In this document: positions 1-11,314 of the stretch, one piece after another
How the letters are laid out: each line of letters begins with the position of its first letter
Position numbering within the stretch: position 1 is the stretch's first letter
Source: Neckera pumila
Lineage: Eukaryota > Streptophyta > Bryopsida > Hypnales > Neckeraceae
DNA: 64,000 nt
Assembly (NCBI GenBank): GCA_963969595.1
Contig: OZ018409.1
Location: forward strand, 41,305,282 to 41,369,281
Direction: 5' to 3'
Made by a program: the position numbers and the translations under genes
The notes under the pieces: generated by a model
The model's database searches: none
Seen by the model: only the letters and a program-made list of their open reading frames with translations
Told to the model about the DNA's origin: nothing

Positions 1-469
1 ATCCCAACGGTGAGATTGTTTTAGCAAGCAAACTCAGCCTTGTCAAACAATTTTTTTTGAAAAATTGTGAAAATTGCATTCAAAAATGAATCCTACAAGT
101 TATTTTTTCAAGAAGATGTTCTAATTGCCCAAAAAATAAGATTGTCCATAACTTTCACATAACAAATCCAAATGGAATGAATCAAAGCTTCCCATATAGA
201 TAAAAATACAATCTATAAGAGAATAATTTTTTTTTTAAAATTTTAACTTTTTTGTGTGAGAAGATTTTTGCCCGCCGCACCAAAAAAAAAGACCTTTTGT
301 GCCATAACTTTTGTTCCCAAGCACCAATTGAAATAAAAATTATATTCCCATAAAGCTAATGTGTTTTTCTATCTTCAAAAAAAATCAGAAAATAATGATG
401 AGTATTGAAGCCGTAGTAGCCTGCCCGAAACCCATTTTGTTCCCCGAGGGGACAATAGGACTTTAGGGG
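1..469 (+). mobile_element. TTAA-family MITE, type B, 3' part cut by window edge
   Basis: The right half of the same repeat seen complete at 4113-5039 and 22361-23284. It shares the 'ccaaaaaataagattgtcc' stretch and the closing GGAC..CTTTAGGGG terminus. It is followed by TTAC where other copies have TTAA or TTAG. The left half lies outside the window. No coding capacity is visible. Confidence 0.75.
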
Positions 470-473
470 TTAC

Positions 474-1684
474 GGGTTAATCAACACTATTAAGACCCTC
501 CAGTATCCCAGGGATCTGTCTTTTGCAATGCCTTTGGGTTAACTCGTTAGGGCCAGGATTGAATCCTTTTTTGAATTTGTGTATATTTTTCTCTTTGTAA
601 ATATATATTAGGGTTGTCACACCTTCTTCTCTCCATTTGCAATCTCCAGAAAATGAGGATGTGGCACTCTCTCCTTGAATTCTTTGAAGATTGGGAAGTT
701 TTTTTCTTCTCCTCTAGAAGTGAAGAATGGACGTGAAGATTGACAAGCCATGTCCATTTTCTTTCTTCACATGGTGGAAAAGGGCTCCTATTGGTTCCAC
801 TTTTTACTCCATACCTTCTCATTTTTTATAGAAATTTCATTATTGAAGTAGGTGTGGCAACCCCTATTATTCACCCCAAGTCCATCAAATTCATCAAATT
901 CATCAAATTGAAAGTTTACAAAAAAAAGTTGAGCATTGATTTGGATGAATGAAAATTTTTGTGGTAAAAAAAGCCCCCTAGAACCTCTTTGTTCATTGTC
1001 CAAATTTTGAGTCATTTATTTGGCCTGAGCAGCTTGCCTGAGTGACCAACAAGGCAAGCCCTACCACATCAGAATAGAATGGCTATAATAGTCTAATATG
1101 ATTCAACATAACATTGTTAACCAAAGCTTTGGGGGCCCTTTTTATCCCCTCAAAATTTGGAGCCCTCCTGCATTGCAACACATACTATAGCCAGTTGTTG
1201 TAGCCAATTTGGAGTTGCCGGGTAGTATTTGGTACCCAACTGCCGCAACGCACTATTGACTTTGTGTACCTAGCCAATAGCTTGCTGATGAATCACAAAT
1301 GGCTAGCCAATAGTTTCATTTAGGTTTAAACTAAACTTCCTCCTAAGTATCCAAAGAGGACTTATCCCTCCTCCAAGGGAGAATGCATTAGCCATGTTAA
1401 CAATGTTATGAATATGACTTTATTCATTTGTCGAGCCTTTTGTCAAGCACTCCTATTTTTGGGCAGTAAAACTTGTTCATTCCCTGGGAGCCACCTAGTG
1501 AGCAAAAAAAGGCAAAGGGACCCTAGGTAAGGGTTAACCGCTTGGAATGATGAGGTCCCCTATAATCAAAGTAGTCACCAAAATGCTCCGCTTATTAAAC
1601 CAATATTTGCAATTTCTTTCTCTACAATTATCAATGAAGTCATCCATCAGACCATTATGGTCTGCAGTGTCCTTCAAGGATTGA
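474..1684. other. AT-rich intergenic DNA, no gene recognised
   Basis: Short ORFs here have no recognisable motif. The stretch 1553-1630 resembles 21160-21240 (shared words such as 'accaatat' after 'tgctc..tta'), so part of it is a dispersed repeat of unknown type. Confidence 0.5.
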
Positions 1685-2607
1685 CCCCTAAAGTTTCATG
1701 ACTATGTAATCACCAAAAACGCTCCAAAACTGCCATTTCTAATACAACTACCAAATTTTTGGAAAAAAACAATTTTTGACACATATAACCGTAGGATCTT
1801 GTAGTATGATATTTTGAAAACATGTGGTAAAAATTTCAGAAAATTCCACCGTGTGGATCATAAGATATAAGCATTCAAAATTTTGAAAACCATTTTTTCA
1901 ATCCTGCAAAAAACCAGGCAGCTGCACTTTGCAAGCTCACTTTTCAATGAAAAATGCCAATAAAGGTGGTGCTTCTTTGAATTCAGTTTCCTAAACAAGT
2001 TGTCTATATGCATGAAAAATTTCACATCATTTGGAATTGTACAACATATAGGAAAAAAATAGTAAGTAGAAAGAAGTAGAAAATGACTCAAAATACTAAA
2101 TTGTTAAAAATTTAATCATGGAATTTGAAAATGCCAATCCCAACGGTTTTAATGTTGTAATAATCAATCTACATCCTAAGATTTTATTTTTTTTCCAAAA
2201 ATATTGAAAATTGAGTTAAATAAACGACTTTAAATTTTTTTTTAGAGTAGACAATCCATAACTGCCCGCAAACCAAAAACCCTCATAACTTTTAACTCAT
2301 TGATTGAAATGGAGTGATTCAAAGCTTTTTAAGTATATATAAATGTAGAGAACCAATTTCAAAAAAAAATTCCGGAAAAAATGATTTTTTTTTATCTGCC
2401 CAAACTGCCCGGTTACAAAAAAAAGTAACATATCAAGTCACAACTTTTGACTCGTATTTTGAAATGTCATGAAACTTGGTACACATGAAGATATTCCTTG
2501 CCCCCACCTTCTATTAAAATTTCAGCCTCAAATATGGATATCTCTAGTCACATGCACCTGCCCAAAATTTCTATACGGCCAAAAAACGCATGTTGGTCCT
2601 TTAGAGG
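1685..2607 (+). mobile_element. TTAA-family MITE, type A, complete
   Basis: A non-coding element of about 923 bp. It opens CCCCTAAAG and closes CTTTAGAGG, flanked by TTGA (1681-1684) and TTAA (2608-2611). It is closely similar along its length to 19222-20143 and more distantly to 15103-16025, in the same orientation. Recurrent internal landmarks are 'ccgtaggatctt' and 'ataactgcccgcaaacc'. No transposase is present, so it would be non-autonomous. Confidence 0.85.
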
Positions 2608-3043
2608 TTAAAGAATGTTATGAAGTCCACTTACTATGTAAACCATGAGCATCTTCTTTGGTATGCCTGGAGTGAACCAACCTCTTGCTTGTCTTCCCAA
2701 AGTCATTGCAAGGGTGCATGCAAAAAAAAAAAAGACCCCCTATTTTTTACTTGATTAATTTATCTTCAGCACTTCCCATAGCTAAATTGAAGCCTCTAAT
2801 TCAAAATTTGAATATAAAATTTCCAAATTTTATCATGAGTGGCAAAGAAAAAGTACTTGAATTTTCCCCAAAGGTAGAGTTATAGACGAGTGGGGGTCAT
2901 TTCACCCTGGCCCTCCAATATTTTCCTCTTTTTGTTCTTTTCTCTTGAAAATGGATGTATTGAGCCATAGAGAAATAACATGTTGAGCCACATGTTGGCC
3001 TAAGATGAATCTCAATGGAATCCACATAGGAATGGTTTTTGAA

Positions 3044-3215
3044 AAGGATATCCCATCTTTTGTAGATCCTCAGTAATTGAGTAAGGAAGACACAAGTTAA
3101 GATTGTTATGCAATATTTGGATCTAAGATAAGGATATCCCATTCTTTGGAGATCCTCGGGGATTGGGTAAGGAAGAGGCAAGTTTAGAATGTTATGCAAT
3201 ATTTGGATGCGAGGG
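3044..3215. repeat. Two-copy tandem repeat, 86-bp period
   Basis: The word 'aaggatatcccat' recurs at 3044 and 3130 and 'gttatgcaatatttggat' recurs with the same 86-bp offset. The two units differ by scattered substitutions. A 100-codon open frame on the minus strand spans it (2897-3199) but only reflects the duplication; no protein family is recognisable. Confidence 0.85.
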
Positions 3216-3877
3216 CATTTTATTAGGAATTGACAATGAGGAGTAGTTTCTTTGTTTTGTTTTGCTATTTTTTTTTCTTTCTAGAGAAGAGATTTGTTTT
3301 TAGGGCAAGAAATATTTTTAAAAATTAGAAATTAAAATTAAAAAATATAAATATATAAAAACTTTGTGAATCATACAATGTATTCTTTGGTATGCACCCC
3401 AAATGTGCCACTGACCCTAGCTTCAACAAAGATAAAGTGTGCACTTCCAAATGTGTCATTGATCTAAGTTTGCCATCATCACTCTGTGTACATCTCCAAA
3501 ATCAATATGTACCTACGTCAAAGAAACAATTGTAGAACCCCTAGTACCAAATAAACTTCACCCTTTATAACTTTTGCATATAGTATCTAAATGTCGTATT
3601 CTTTGGTGCATTGGAACCTCTTCTACTCGTGCAAACTCCAATATTCTCACAAATTTTCTCTACCTTGGAAATGAAGAAACCGACCCTGTATGACTAATAT
3701 CATACAGTGGACATCATGCTGCTAGCTGGACCATGGTTTTTGCTCCTACAAACATGAGCCGCATATTATTCCACCGTGGAATGGAGTTGCTTCATTTCCC
3801 CTACTTTAGACAACTCTAGCTAGCTAGTTGTATACAAGGTTTGTTCATTTTTGGAATGAAACAAACCATTGCATGAT
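3216..3877. other. AT-rich intergenic DNA, nothing recognised
   Basis: No ORF, RNA gene or inverted repeat could be supported here. Confidence 0.4.
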
Positions 3878-3881
3878 TTAA

Positions 3882-4103
3882 CCCTTGAACGCGAGGCCGG
3901 TGGGCGTGGAAATCACCCTTTTGCAAAACCGTGGGAACAATTGGCTTAAAAAAATGAAAAAGTACTCATTGGAAGTCAAACTATTGTAAAGGACCTTCCT
4001 TTTCACAACAAAATTTGGAGGATGAATAGTTGCGTTTCTGTCCTACACAGGAGATTTTCTTGTCATTCATTGGACACAAAGTGTCCGCCTCGACGTTCAA
4101 GGG
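3882..4103 (+). mobile_element. Short TTAA-family MITE (type F), complete, 222 bp
   Basis: Begins CCCTTGAACGCGAGGC and ends with the near inverse GCCTCGACGTTCAAGGG, so the terminal inverted repeat is about 17 bp. It is flanked by TTAA on both sides (3878-3881 and 4104-4107). Copies at 16407-16630 and, degraded, at 14532-14747 share the internal 'tctgtcctaca' and 'tcattcat' words. Non-coding. It lies 9 bp from the next TTAA element. Confidence 0.85.
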
Positions 4104-4112
4104 TTAACTTAG

Positions 4113-5039
4113 CCCCTAAAGGACCGAGGTGATTTTCCTACCAAAAACCATTCAAAATTTGTCATTTCTATTGCAAAGAGAAAAGAGTTTAAATAATTGT
4201 TTTTTTTTGCATATCCAACCGTAAGATCTTATACTTGACTAGTATATGAATATGTGGAAGAAATTTCAGAAACTTTGACCACGTAGATTGCAAGATATAT
4301 GCATTTAAAGTGAAGAAAACAAGTTTTTTTCCACCTTGCTTGACTAGATTTTTTGGCTTTGAATCTTTTTAGTTCAAATTTTTTGCACTATGGACTTTGA
4401 TTTTCTACTTATTTATGTTAAGTAGTTGAACCAAGAATCTACCAAAAAAATTTAGGGAAAAAAGCACTTATTTTTCACTCATTAAAAAATTGTTAAGTAG
4501 AGGTGGGTACAAGATTGAAGAAAAAACTAAATTGTTAATAGCTTTTAGATGGAATTGAATCACAATAATCCCAATGGTGAGATTGTTCTAGCAAGAAAAT
4601 CTAACCCTATCTAACAAAAAAATTTGAAAAATTTGAAAAATTGCATTCAAAAATGAATTCTACAAGTTATTTTTTTCAAAAAGATGCTTAGATTGCCTGA
4701 AAAACTAAGATTGTCCATAACTTTCTCATTATTAGTCCAAATTGAATGAAACAAAGCTTTACATGTAGACAAAAATATAATCTTTGAGGAAAAAATTTGA
4801 AAAAAAATTATTTTGACTTTTTGTGATTTTTTTTCTGCTGCCCGCAAAATTCCAATTTTACTTATTGTGCCATAACTTTTGCTCCCGGGCATCAATTAAA
4901 ATAAAAATTATATATTCACAAAGATCTCGCAAAAATACACAACCTCTAAAAATTCCAAAAAATATTACTAAAAATTGAGATCGTAGGAACCTGCCCGGAC
5001 CCAAATTGTCCCCCGAGGGGACAACCGGTCCTTTAGGGG
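4113..5039 (+). mobile_element. TTAA-family MITE, type B, with TTAG duplication
   Basis: Opens CCCCTAAAGGACCG and closes CGGTCCTTTAGGGG, an almost perfect terminal inverted repeat of about 14 bp. Flanks are TTAG on both sides (4109-4112, 5040-5043). Because both flanks are TTAG, this copy supports a four-base target duplication rather than a bare TA. The interior matches 22361-23284 and 41219-42355. Confidence 0.85.
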
Positions 5040-5220
5040 TTAGTTGGACCCCTGAAGAAGGGGTGCTGGAACTAATTCATTGTCATCGTGCAGACAAACC
5101 TGGTAACTTACAGTTATGTATCCAACTTATTAGCTCTGATCACACTTTGGTGTTCATGAGGGTCATGAAATAGTGACCCCAAAATGCTTCAAAGGGCAGA
5201 CGCTTCCTTAGCACACTCAG

Positions 5221-5537
5221 TAAGGTAGGAGGTCCATAAATCGCTCATCTAAGAGTTGAAGCTGAATTTTGGGGAAGCAAATCTTCTTAAAATATTTTTT
5301 AGTAAATTTTCCTTGAAAGGCAAGAGAAATTGGCATCTAACCCAAGTTGTTTCATATTTTTTGAAGCTTTGTGGAATTAGTTATGAGTTTCTGAAGTTGT
5401 AGAAAAGTGCATTTTTGTGGGCTCTAAAACCGACCACCTCCTCAAATGCACACCACTTGTACATTGGAAAGTGCAAAATGTACCTCTAGAGCCTAATTGG
5501 TTTTAGAACCTGCTCCATTTTAGAACCTCCTACCTTA
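5221..5537 (+). mobile_element. MITE of TAAGGTAGGAGG family, copy 1
   Basis: About 317 bp with terminal inverted repeat TAAGGTAGGAGGTYC and its inverse GAACCTCCTACCTTA. Internal sequence is shared with the next copy, including 'aattttccttgaaag' and 'ccaagttgtttcat'. TA at both edges could be the target duplication, which would fit a Tc1/mariner-type element. Non-coding. Confidence 0.75.
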
Positions 5538-5585
5538 GAAGGACTGAATGTGTAAAGGACATGGTCCAACAATCCCACTGTAACT

Positions 5586-5903
5586 TAAGGTAGAAGGTCT
5601 ATAAAGCAATCATATCTAAACGCTAAAACTGAATTTTGGGAAGGTAAGACATTATTGAAATACTTTTCAATAAATTTTCCTTGAAAGACAAGACAAAATG
5701 GCACGTGGCCCAAGTTGTTTCATGTTTTTTGGAGCTTTGTGAAATTATGAAACTTTGAAGTTGAAATGCCATAGGGCTCTAAAAGCAACCATCTCCTAGA
5801 ATGTACATTGTTTGTACATTTTGGTGAATTGAAGAAAGCAAAATGTACCTCTGTATCATGTTCGATTCAAAATGCCCGAATTGTTTTCAAGTCTCCTACC
5901 TTA
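5586..5903 (+). mobile_element. MITE of TAAGGTAGGAGG family, copy 2
   Basis: 318 bp, same orientation and nearly the same length as the copy 48 bp upstream, so the two form a direct pair. Ends are TAAGGTAGAAGGTC and CTCCTACCTTA. A longer relative is at 57075-57678. Non-coding. Confidence 0.75.
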
Positions 5904-6124
5904 TTGTGTGAGTGTGAACCTATATAGTATCCACCAACAAGTTTACATTCACAACAATCAATTTACAAAAACAAAACAGATACCTCCAATTTTGAATTGC
6001 CATCACATGCTCAAAAATTATCCAAATGATGAACTGCAAAGTGCGTTGGAAAGATAATGGAGTCTACTTTACTGATGAGTCTACTGCATTTATAATAAAA
6101 CTTGTAAAATTGTATAGAAATTTA

Positions 6125-6745
6125 GTGTTTTTTGACAAACTATCGACCGTCTAGTGCTACCATCATTAGCTTTGATTACAGCCTTCATACTGTAAGGTAT
6201 GCTAGCAAGGCAACCTTCAATCATCTCTAGAGACACCTCTTTCTATGCCTTTTTGAATGGTTTTGATCAATTCTTCTTTGTTTTGCTCGTTTTGAACGGT
6301 GTCTTTCACAATCTTCCACATGTTTTTGACAAGGTTTAAGTCAAGAGAGTTTGCGGGCCATGAAAGCTTTCTTATGCCATGCATTTGCTTCCAATCACTT
6401 GATTCTTTGCTACAGTGTATTAGAGCACCATCTTCCATGAATATAAGTGTCTTGGGGTGATTGTAGAGAAAGTAGAAGCCTCTCAATCGGCTTTCATAGA
6501 CTACATCAACAAAGTCTTACCTCTTCATCCATCATGTGGTATTATAACAGGAAAACACTCATTAAAAATTGGTGAATGCACCCAATATCATCACTATTGC
6601 ATGGACAGATTTAAAAAACAATGCTAAGCAATCCAAAGAAAAACATTCATGTGACTTTTGCCATACCTTCACTTGCCTTGATTTTTTTCCAATTTCAAAC
6701 AAATATTTGTCTATCCATATTACTTTTTATTAGTTAGATGCCGCT
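6125..6745 (-). pseudogene. Decayed Tc1-type DDE transposase
   Basis: Read on the minus strand with frame changes, this matches the Tc1 family of DDE transposases in order. First comes a KVIWIDKYLFEIGK segment (about 6695-6735), equivalent to the first catalytic Asp region. Then VMILGAF (about 6580-6600), equivalent to VMVWGAF; then LIFMEDGALIH (about 6430-6455), equivalent to the second Asp block; then SWPANSLDLNLVKNMW (about 6325-6370), where the family has SPDLNPIENLW. Last is a C-terminal SIPYSMKAVIKAN block (about 6150-6190), equivalent to SMPRRVKAVIKANGG. The third catalytic acid is Lys here, and there are in-frame stops (for example near 6516) and at least one frameshift near 6235. It is certainly inactive. 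The helix-turn-helix end may extend to about 7030, but I could not confirm it. No terminal inverted repeats were identified. Confidence 0.85.
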
Positions 6746-7289
6746 TAGTGTTGGTGTTCATAGTTCTAAAGCACACCTTACACCACTATGGAAGTCACTT
6801 GTTTCACTTGTTTATAATAAAAAAAATGCCTACAATCTCATAAGGTCTATTTTGTCTCCAGAAATACACCTATTCACCAAAAAACACACACAATGTATCC
6901 ACAAGCTACCACATTGTTTGACCCAAACATGTTTTGCATGGAAAGGTTGTTGGAGCTCCATATATGAAGCTCAAGTTGACAAAAATCTAAATTGTGTTGG
7001 CGTGAGAAGCATGGATGTTGCCTTCATAGTGTAGGAGCTACAAACACAACTTGAAGTGCAAGCAATGGAATTTGATATTTTATAGATATGGGGCTTGAAT
7101 TAGCATTCAAACAACACCTAAAATGTAGTTAACTTGTTTTGCAACATTTAGATGGTACTTTCATGGAGTTTGGAGGTTTGAAGTGGGAGATATGATCAAT
7201 CAAAGTTGCACTCCATTTTAGCGTTTGACCATGGGTACTATACTGTACAATGGCTTACCAAAAAAATAAGTGATGACAGTTTGGACCTT

Positions 7290-7750
7290 TCAATTTTCTT
7301 ACATAATGTAAAATAGAGTGATGCTTTTTGTTTTGCACAATTGACATTGATCTCTTATGAAATTCAAATCAAGCATACTAAGTTTCAGTTTCAAAAAAAC
7401 AAAATTCTATGTTTCGTGAATTTTTTCATTTAATTTTCATGGTTGTACATGAAAATTCATTGAAGAATACTAGTGCTGAATTTTTTGAATTCAATTGCAG
7501 AGATATGTAGAAACCCTCTATATGCACACCTCTGCCTCAATAATTATCTCCAGAAAAAATTCAAAATTCTCTCGAGCGGAGAGGTTTCCATTTTTGTGTG
7601 ATTTTGCCCTTACTTTGAAAATTAATATCCTTTTATTGTAATTAGATTTTTGCATTTTCTCTTCTTACTATAACTAACTTTGTGCATGTGAGCGTGGTGG
7701 TACAATTCTTTTGCAAAAAACTAATTACAATGACAAAATATTTCTATTCA
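7290..7750 (+). repeat. Truncated copy of a foldback element also at 12.5-13.9 kb
   Basis: Words such as 'gaattttttcattt', 'tattgtaattagattt' and 'ctaattacaat' recur in 12600-12850 and, inverted, in 13560-13880. This copy holds one arm, the loop and the start of the other arm, and stops near 7750. Confidence 0.6.
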
Positions 7751-7948
7751 AAATAGAGCAAAATCATGTACTGTATTGGATTGGATTGTTGATCAGCTTA
7801 ATTATGCAATTTTGCAAATTGGGGGGAAGGTGGAGAAGGGGCCTGTCTCTCATTCTTCACCATAACATTAGTAGTAGTAGTCAGTGCTGCTGCCTTTTTG
7901 GATGGATTGATGTGGAATATACCACATCATTTCATCCAAGGGATGTAG

Positions 7949-8291
7949 CATTAGAAGAAATTTCAGGCCTCCCAAGGGCTACTCTACAATCCTCCGAGGC
8001 ACCCTGAAGTTTGCTTTTATTTTGCTCAAAAAATCATTTTTCTCCTATTTCCGCCGTGCTGAAACTACAGCAGCAGTGGCGCAGGAACCCAAAATTTCAA
8101 ATAAAAAATTATTAAAAAAAAATTAAAAGAAAAAATAATAATAATAATCTGCGAGACTTGACTGCTCCAGCGAGCAGTCAGAGACTCTGACTGCTCACCA
8201 AGAGCAATTTTGAAGTTGACAGGCCATGCAAAGAATAGCATGGCATGTCAACTTCGGACAGTCCTGTAAAGGGCTGAATTTTTCTCTAGTG
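7949..8291 (+). mobile_element. CATTAG-family MITE nested in element H
   Basis: Starts CATTAGAAGAAATTTCAGGC and ends with its approximate inverse (GCTGAATTTTTCTCTAGTG), flanked by TAG on both sides. The equivalent place in the other H copy (around 53390) lacks it, giving an empty-site comparison. Relatives are at 9543-9975 and 49607-49829. It contains an 18-bp perfect-to-near-perfect stem-loop, GAAGTTGACAGGCCATGC with its inverse, around 8212-8256. Confidence 0.75.
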
Positions 8292-8655
8292 TAGTATAGT
8301 ACATTCCACACCAAATTAGTAGTTACAAGGACACTTGTTGAAACTTGTCAGAACTCTGCAAGGTGCTTGGGTTAATTATAAGGTCGTGGTTGCAATTGGG
8401 GTTAATGGAAAATTAAGTACCTTGACAGAAATAAAACTATAAACAAAATAGCAACCTTAAACAAAATGGCAATCAATTTGAATAGATCAATAATCCCAAT
8501 GCTTGAATTACATCACTTTGATTTGATTCTCATTTGCTTTGTGTTCACAAGTGACAAGAGAATCTCTTTATATACAAAAGGGGGTAGGAGTGTAGAAGGT
8601 AGAACAACCCACGTGGGATATGTAAATTAGAATTGTAGTTTTTCAATCACTCCTA

Positions 8656-8754
8656 CATCACAAAGTTTAGAAGTTGACAAGCCATGCAAACATATGAAAC
8701 AACAATAACAACATAATAATTGTTGACAAACCATAGGGTCTAAACTTTGTGATG
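8656..8754. mobile_element. 99-bp foldback mini-element with TA duplication
   Basis: Terminal inverted repeat CATCACAAAGTTTAGA with its inverse at the right end, flanked by TA on each side (8654-8655 and 8755-8756). The corresponding spot in the other H copy (near 52620) has no insert. Size, TA duplication and near-palindromic form are typical of Stowaway/Tc1-mariner-type MITEs. Confidence 0.75.
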
Positions 8755-9542
8755 TAGTTAAGTCAAAAGTAGGAATTGTGTTTGAAATAGAATTTTAGAC
8801 CTCATTTAGGCAATAGGCAAAGTATAATGAAAAAAAATTTAACTTTGAACTCAAAAAAATTGTAAAATTAAATTAAGTTTCATCTCCAAAAATCAACTTG
8901 AGATTTCAAGCCTCCAATCAAAAGTTATAGACAAAGTTTAGAGGCATTGGAAGAGACATTTTCTTTGACATTTTCAAACATCCTTCCTAAAATTTGTCCA
9001 TAACTTTTTATGAAAGGCTTGAAATCTCAAAAAAAAAGTTAGGAAATGAAACTTAATTTAATTTTACAACTTTTTTGAGTTCAAAGATTTTTGAAAAAAG
9101 AATTAATTATATTATGCCCAAATGAGGTATGAAATTCTACTTCAAACACAATTCCTACTTTTGATTTAACTATGAGCGGTTGAGAAACTACAAATTCCAA
9201 TTTACATACCCCCCACGTGGAATGTTCTACCTCCTACCACCCCATTTGTATACAAGAACCTTCTTTGCTCACTAAAAAACTCAAAATAAAGTATTGATGG
9301 CAAACGGTTAGATTGCATTGGTATATTATTCAATATACACTTTGGATTATTAGCAAAGCATCTTCCTTTACAGTTATTTGTTGATTTGTAAGCTTGGTCC
9401 TTGAATTAGGAAAAAATTGGAGCACACCATAAATATGCTGCCACTGTCTTGATACAGAAACTAAAGTTCTAAACGCCCAAGGCCTTTTCTAAGCTTCTTG
9501 AAATTTGCTCTAAATTGAACAAAAAGCTAACATTCTGATAAG

Positions 9543-9750
9543 CATTAGAGGAAATTTCAAGCCTCCGGAGGGCTGCTCCACAACGCTCTGAGGTATCCTG
9601 AAATTTGTTTTTGTTTTTTGCTCAAAAAATCATTTTCCTCCTATTTGTGCCTTATTGGAATTGCAACAGCAGTGGCAAAGGAACCAAAATTTACAAGTAA
9701 TAAAATAAAATAAAATAAAATAAAAATTAAAAAAAAATTAAAAAAAATTA

Positions 9751-9840
<90 letters not shown>

Positions 9841-9975
9841 AAATCGCAAAAGCTAATTGCCACGGGGAGCAGACTGCTCACTGCAGTAGTCAGTTGGAGT
9901 GACAAACCAAGCATTTTAATAGATTGGTTTGTCACTCTGGAGCAACCCTCCGAAAGGCTCACATTTTTTCTAATG
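9543..9975 (+). mobile_element. CATTAG-family MITE, copy 2
   Basis: Starts CATTAGAGGAAATTTCAAGC and ends with the inverse (GGCTCACATTTTTTCTAATG). It shares the opening ~150 bp with 7949-8291. Its centre is expanded by a poly-A run and an (AT)n microsatellite. A GGAGTGACAAACCAA stem with its inverse lies at about 9897-9943, the same relative place as the stem-loop of copy 1 but with unrelated sequence. Confidence 0.75.
9738..9833. repeat. Poly-A tract followed by (AT)n microsatellite
   Basis: A-rich run to about 9783, then about 25 AT dinucleotides. It lies inside the CATTAG MITE. The minus-strand reading frame through it (YIYIYI) is an artefact. Confidence 0.95.
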
Positions 9976-10870
9976 GTTGTATCAGGGTTTTTTTAATTGT
10001 AACCATGCAAATTCAAACTAGACATGTTAGAGATCATACAGGAAAAGAAAACACAACAATTTCACTTATAGATTGAAGGATTATAATATTTGATCATTAG
10101 TGAAGGTGTTAAAACTACAAATGTGATTTGAGGTTTTTCAATCCTCTTTTCACATGTCAAATCTAAAAAGTTGGTCACCAAAAAAATATGAGGCAGTTTA
10201 AAGGCCTAACATACATAACCCCAATCAATTTATGGCTTCTCAAAATCTACTCTACAATTGTTTTAAATGAATTTCTAATGTGATCTTTAAAATGAATTTT
10301 TAGTGTGATTTTTTCTCCAAGATCCTAAGGCTCATTTCCAAGAGCTCTCAATACTACAAAAAGTCAAGATTGCAATAAATGTCCTTTCACAAAATCTTGA
10401 ATAGAAAAATTATAATCAAAAATGAGATTTTGGAGCTAAAAGAAGACTTCAAAAGGAATTTATCAAAAATATAAAATATTGATAATAGAAACTTGGTTAG
10501 GTTTTATTTAACTTCAAAGCATTGTCTATACCAAAATTTGGTGCCTTGAGCATTTAGTGGTGAATGATGTGTGGATGAATTATGTGGATGAAGATTTCCG
10601 AGAGGGAAAGCGTTAGATGACATTTTGGGCTGTGAGTTCCCTAAGTTCACAAATTGTGGGAACCTTGCCACAGCAGCATTCTGACATGGTATGGCGACTA
10701 CCATGTTAGATAATAATATTTTATCAATTAAATAATCTTACAACGTTATTGTTCATTCTAGCAAGGAGAGCAAGGCTTAAATAGCTCTTCACACCTCCAA
10801 AATGTCATCTAACATTAGTCTCTCTGAATGCTACTAAATGTTATGAGCAAATGATTTTCTATGCGTTCTT
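9976..10870. other. AT-rich intergenic DNA, nothing recognised
   Basis: The 66-codon frame on the minus strand at 10504-10704 shows no family motif and I do not call it a gene. Confidence 0.4.
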
Positions 10871-11034
10871 TTCAATAGCAAATAAAATTGAATAAAATTG
10901 AGCAACGCCCTTAAATTAGTGTCCATTTCAATAGCGAATAAAATTGAATAAAATTGAGCAACGCCCTTAAATTAGTGTCCATTTCAATAGCAAATAAAAT
11001 TGACTATAATTGAGCAACGCCCTTAAATTAGTGT
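10871..11034. repeat. Tandem repeat, 56-bp unit, about 2.9 copies
   Basis: The word 'ttcaatagc' recurs at 10871, 10927 and 10983, and 'gagcaacgcccttaaattag' once per unit. Units differ by only a few bases, which suggests recent amplification. Confidence 0.95.
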
Positions 11035-11314
11035 AACAGTATTTACCTTACAGTGATTGTGTTCGGCCCAAAATGGAGGATAAGACAGCCTTGTCATGCA
11101 CAGGAGTTGAGGTGTTGCATGTCCAGTATTGAAAGAACGGAACCGAAAAATCAAGTGAGAAACCAGAAACCATTGTACTGGGTGATTGCTTGAAACATTT
11201 GTAGATTTTATTGCATTTTCATAGTACTCATGCTTTTTTTTTCTGAAGTACTTTAAAATTAAAAAAAAAAATTTTAAGCTTTTTTAAAAATATGGCTGAT
11301 TAATCTACCTTTAA

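Larger units (their letters stand above)
7862..9540 (+). mobile_element. Foldback transposon H, copy 1, with nested insertions
   Basis: Homologous in inverse orientation to the complete copy at 52265-53459. It opens 'cataacattagtagtag' (compare CATAACATTCAGTAGC there) and contains the same large palindrome, with arms about 8565-8990 and 9000-9262. Compared with copy 2, extra blocks sit at 7949-8291, at 8656-8754, and at its right end (9543-9975); these are younger insertions. The right terminus is lost. No ORF is visible. Confidence 0.75.

Noticed and set aside
9738..9962. Minus-strand frame with YIYIYI and FFFF runs
   Set aside because: A product of the (AT)n microsatellite and poly-A tract.
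10504..10704. 66-codon minus-strand frame with a protein-like composition
   Set aside because: I looked for PIF/Harbinger transposase and other motifs and found none.
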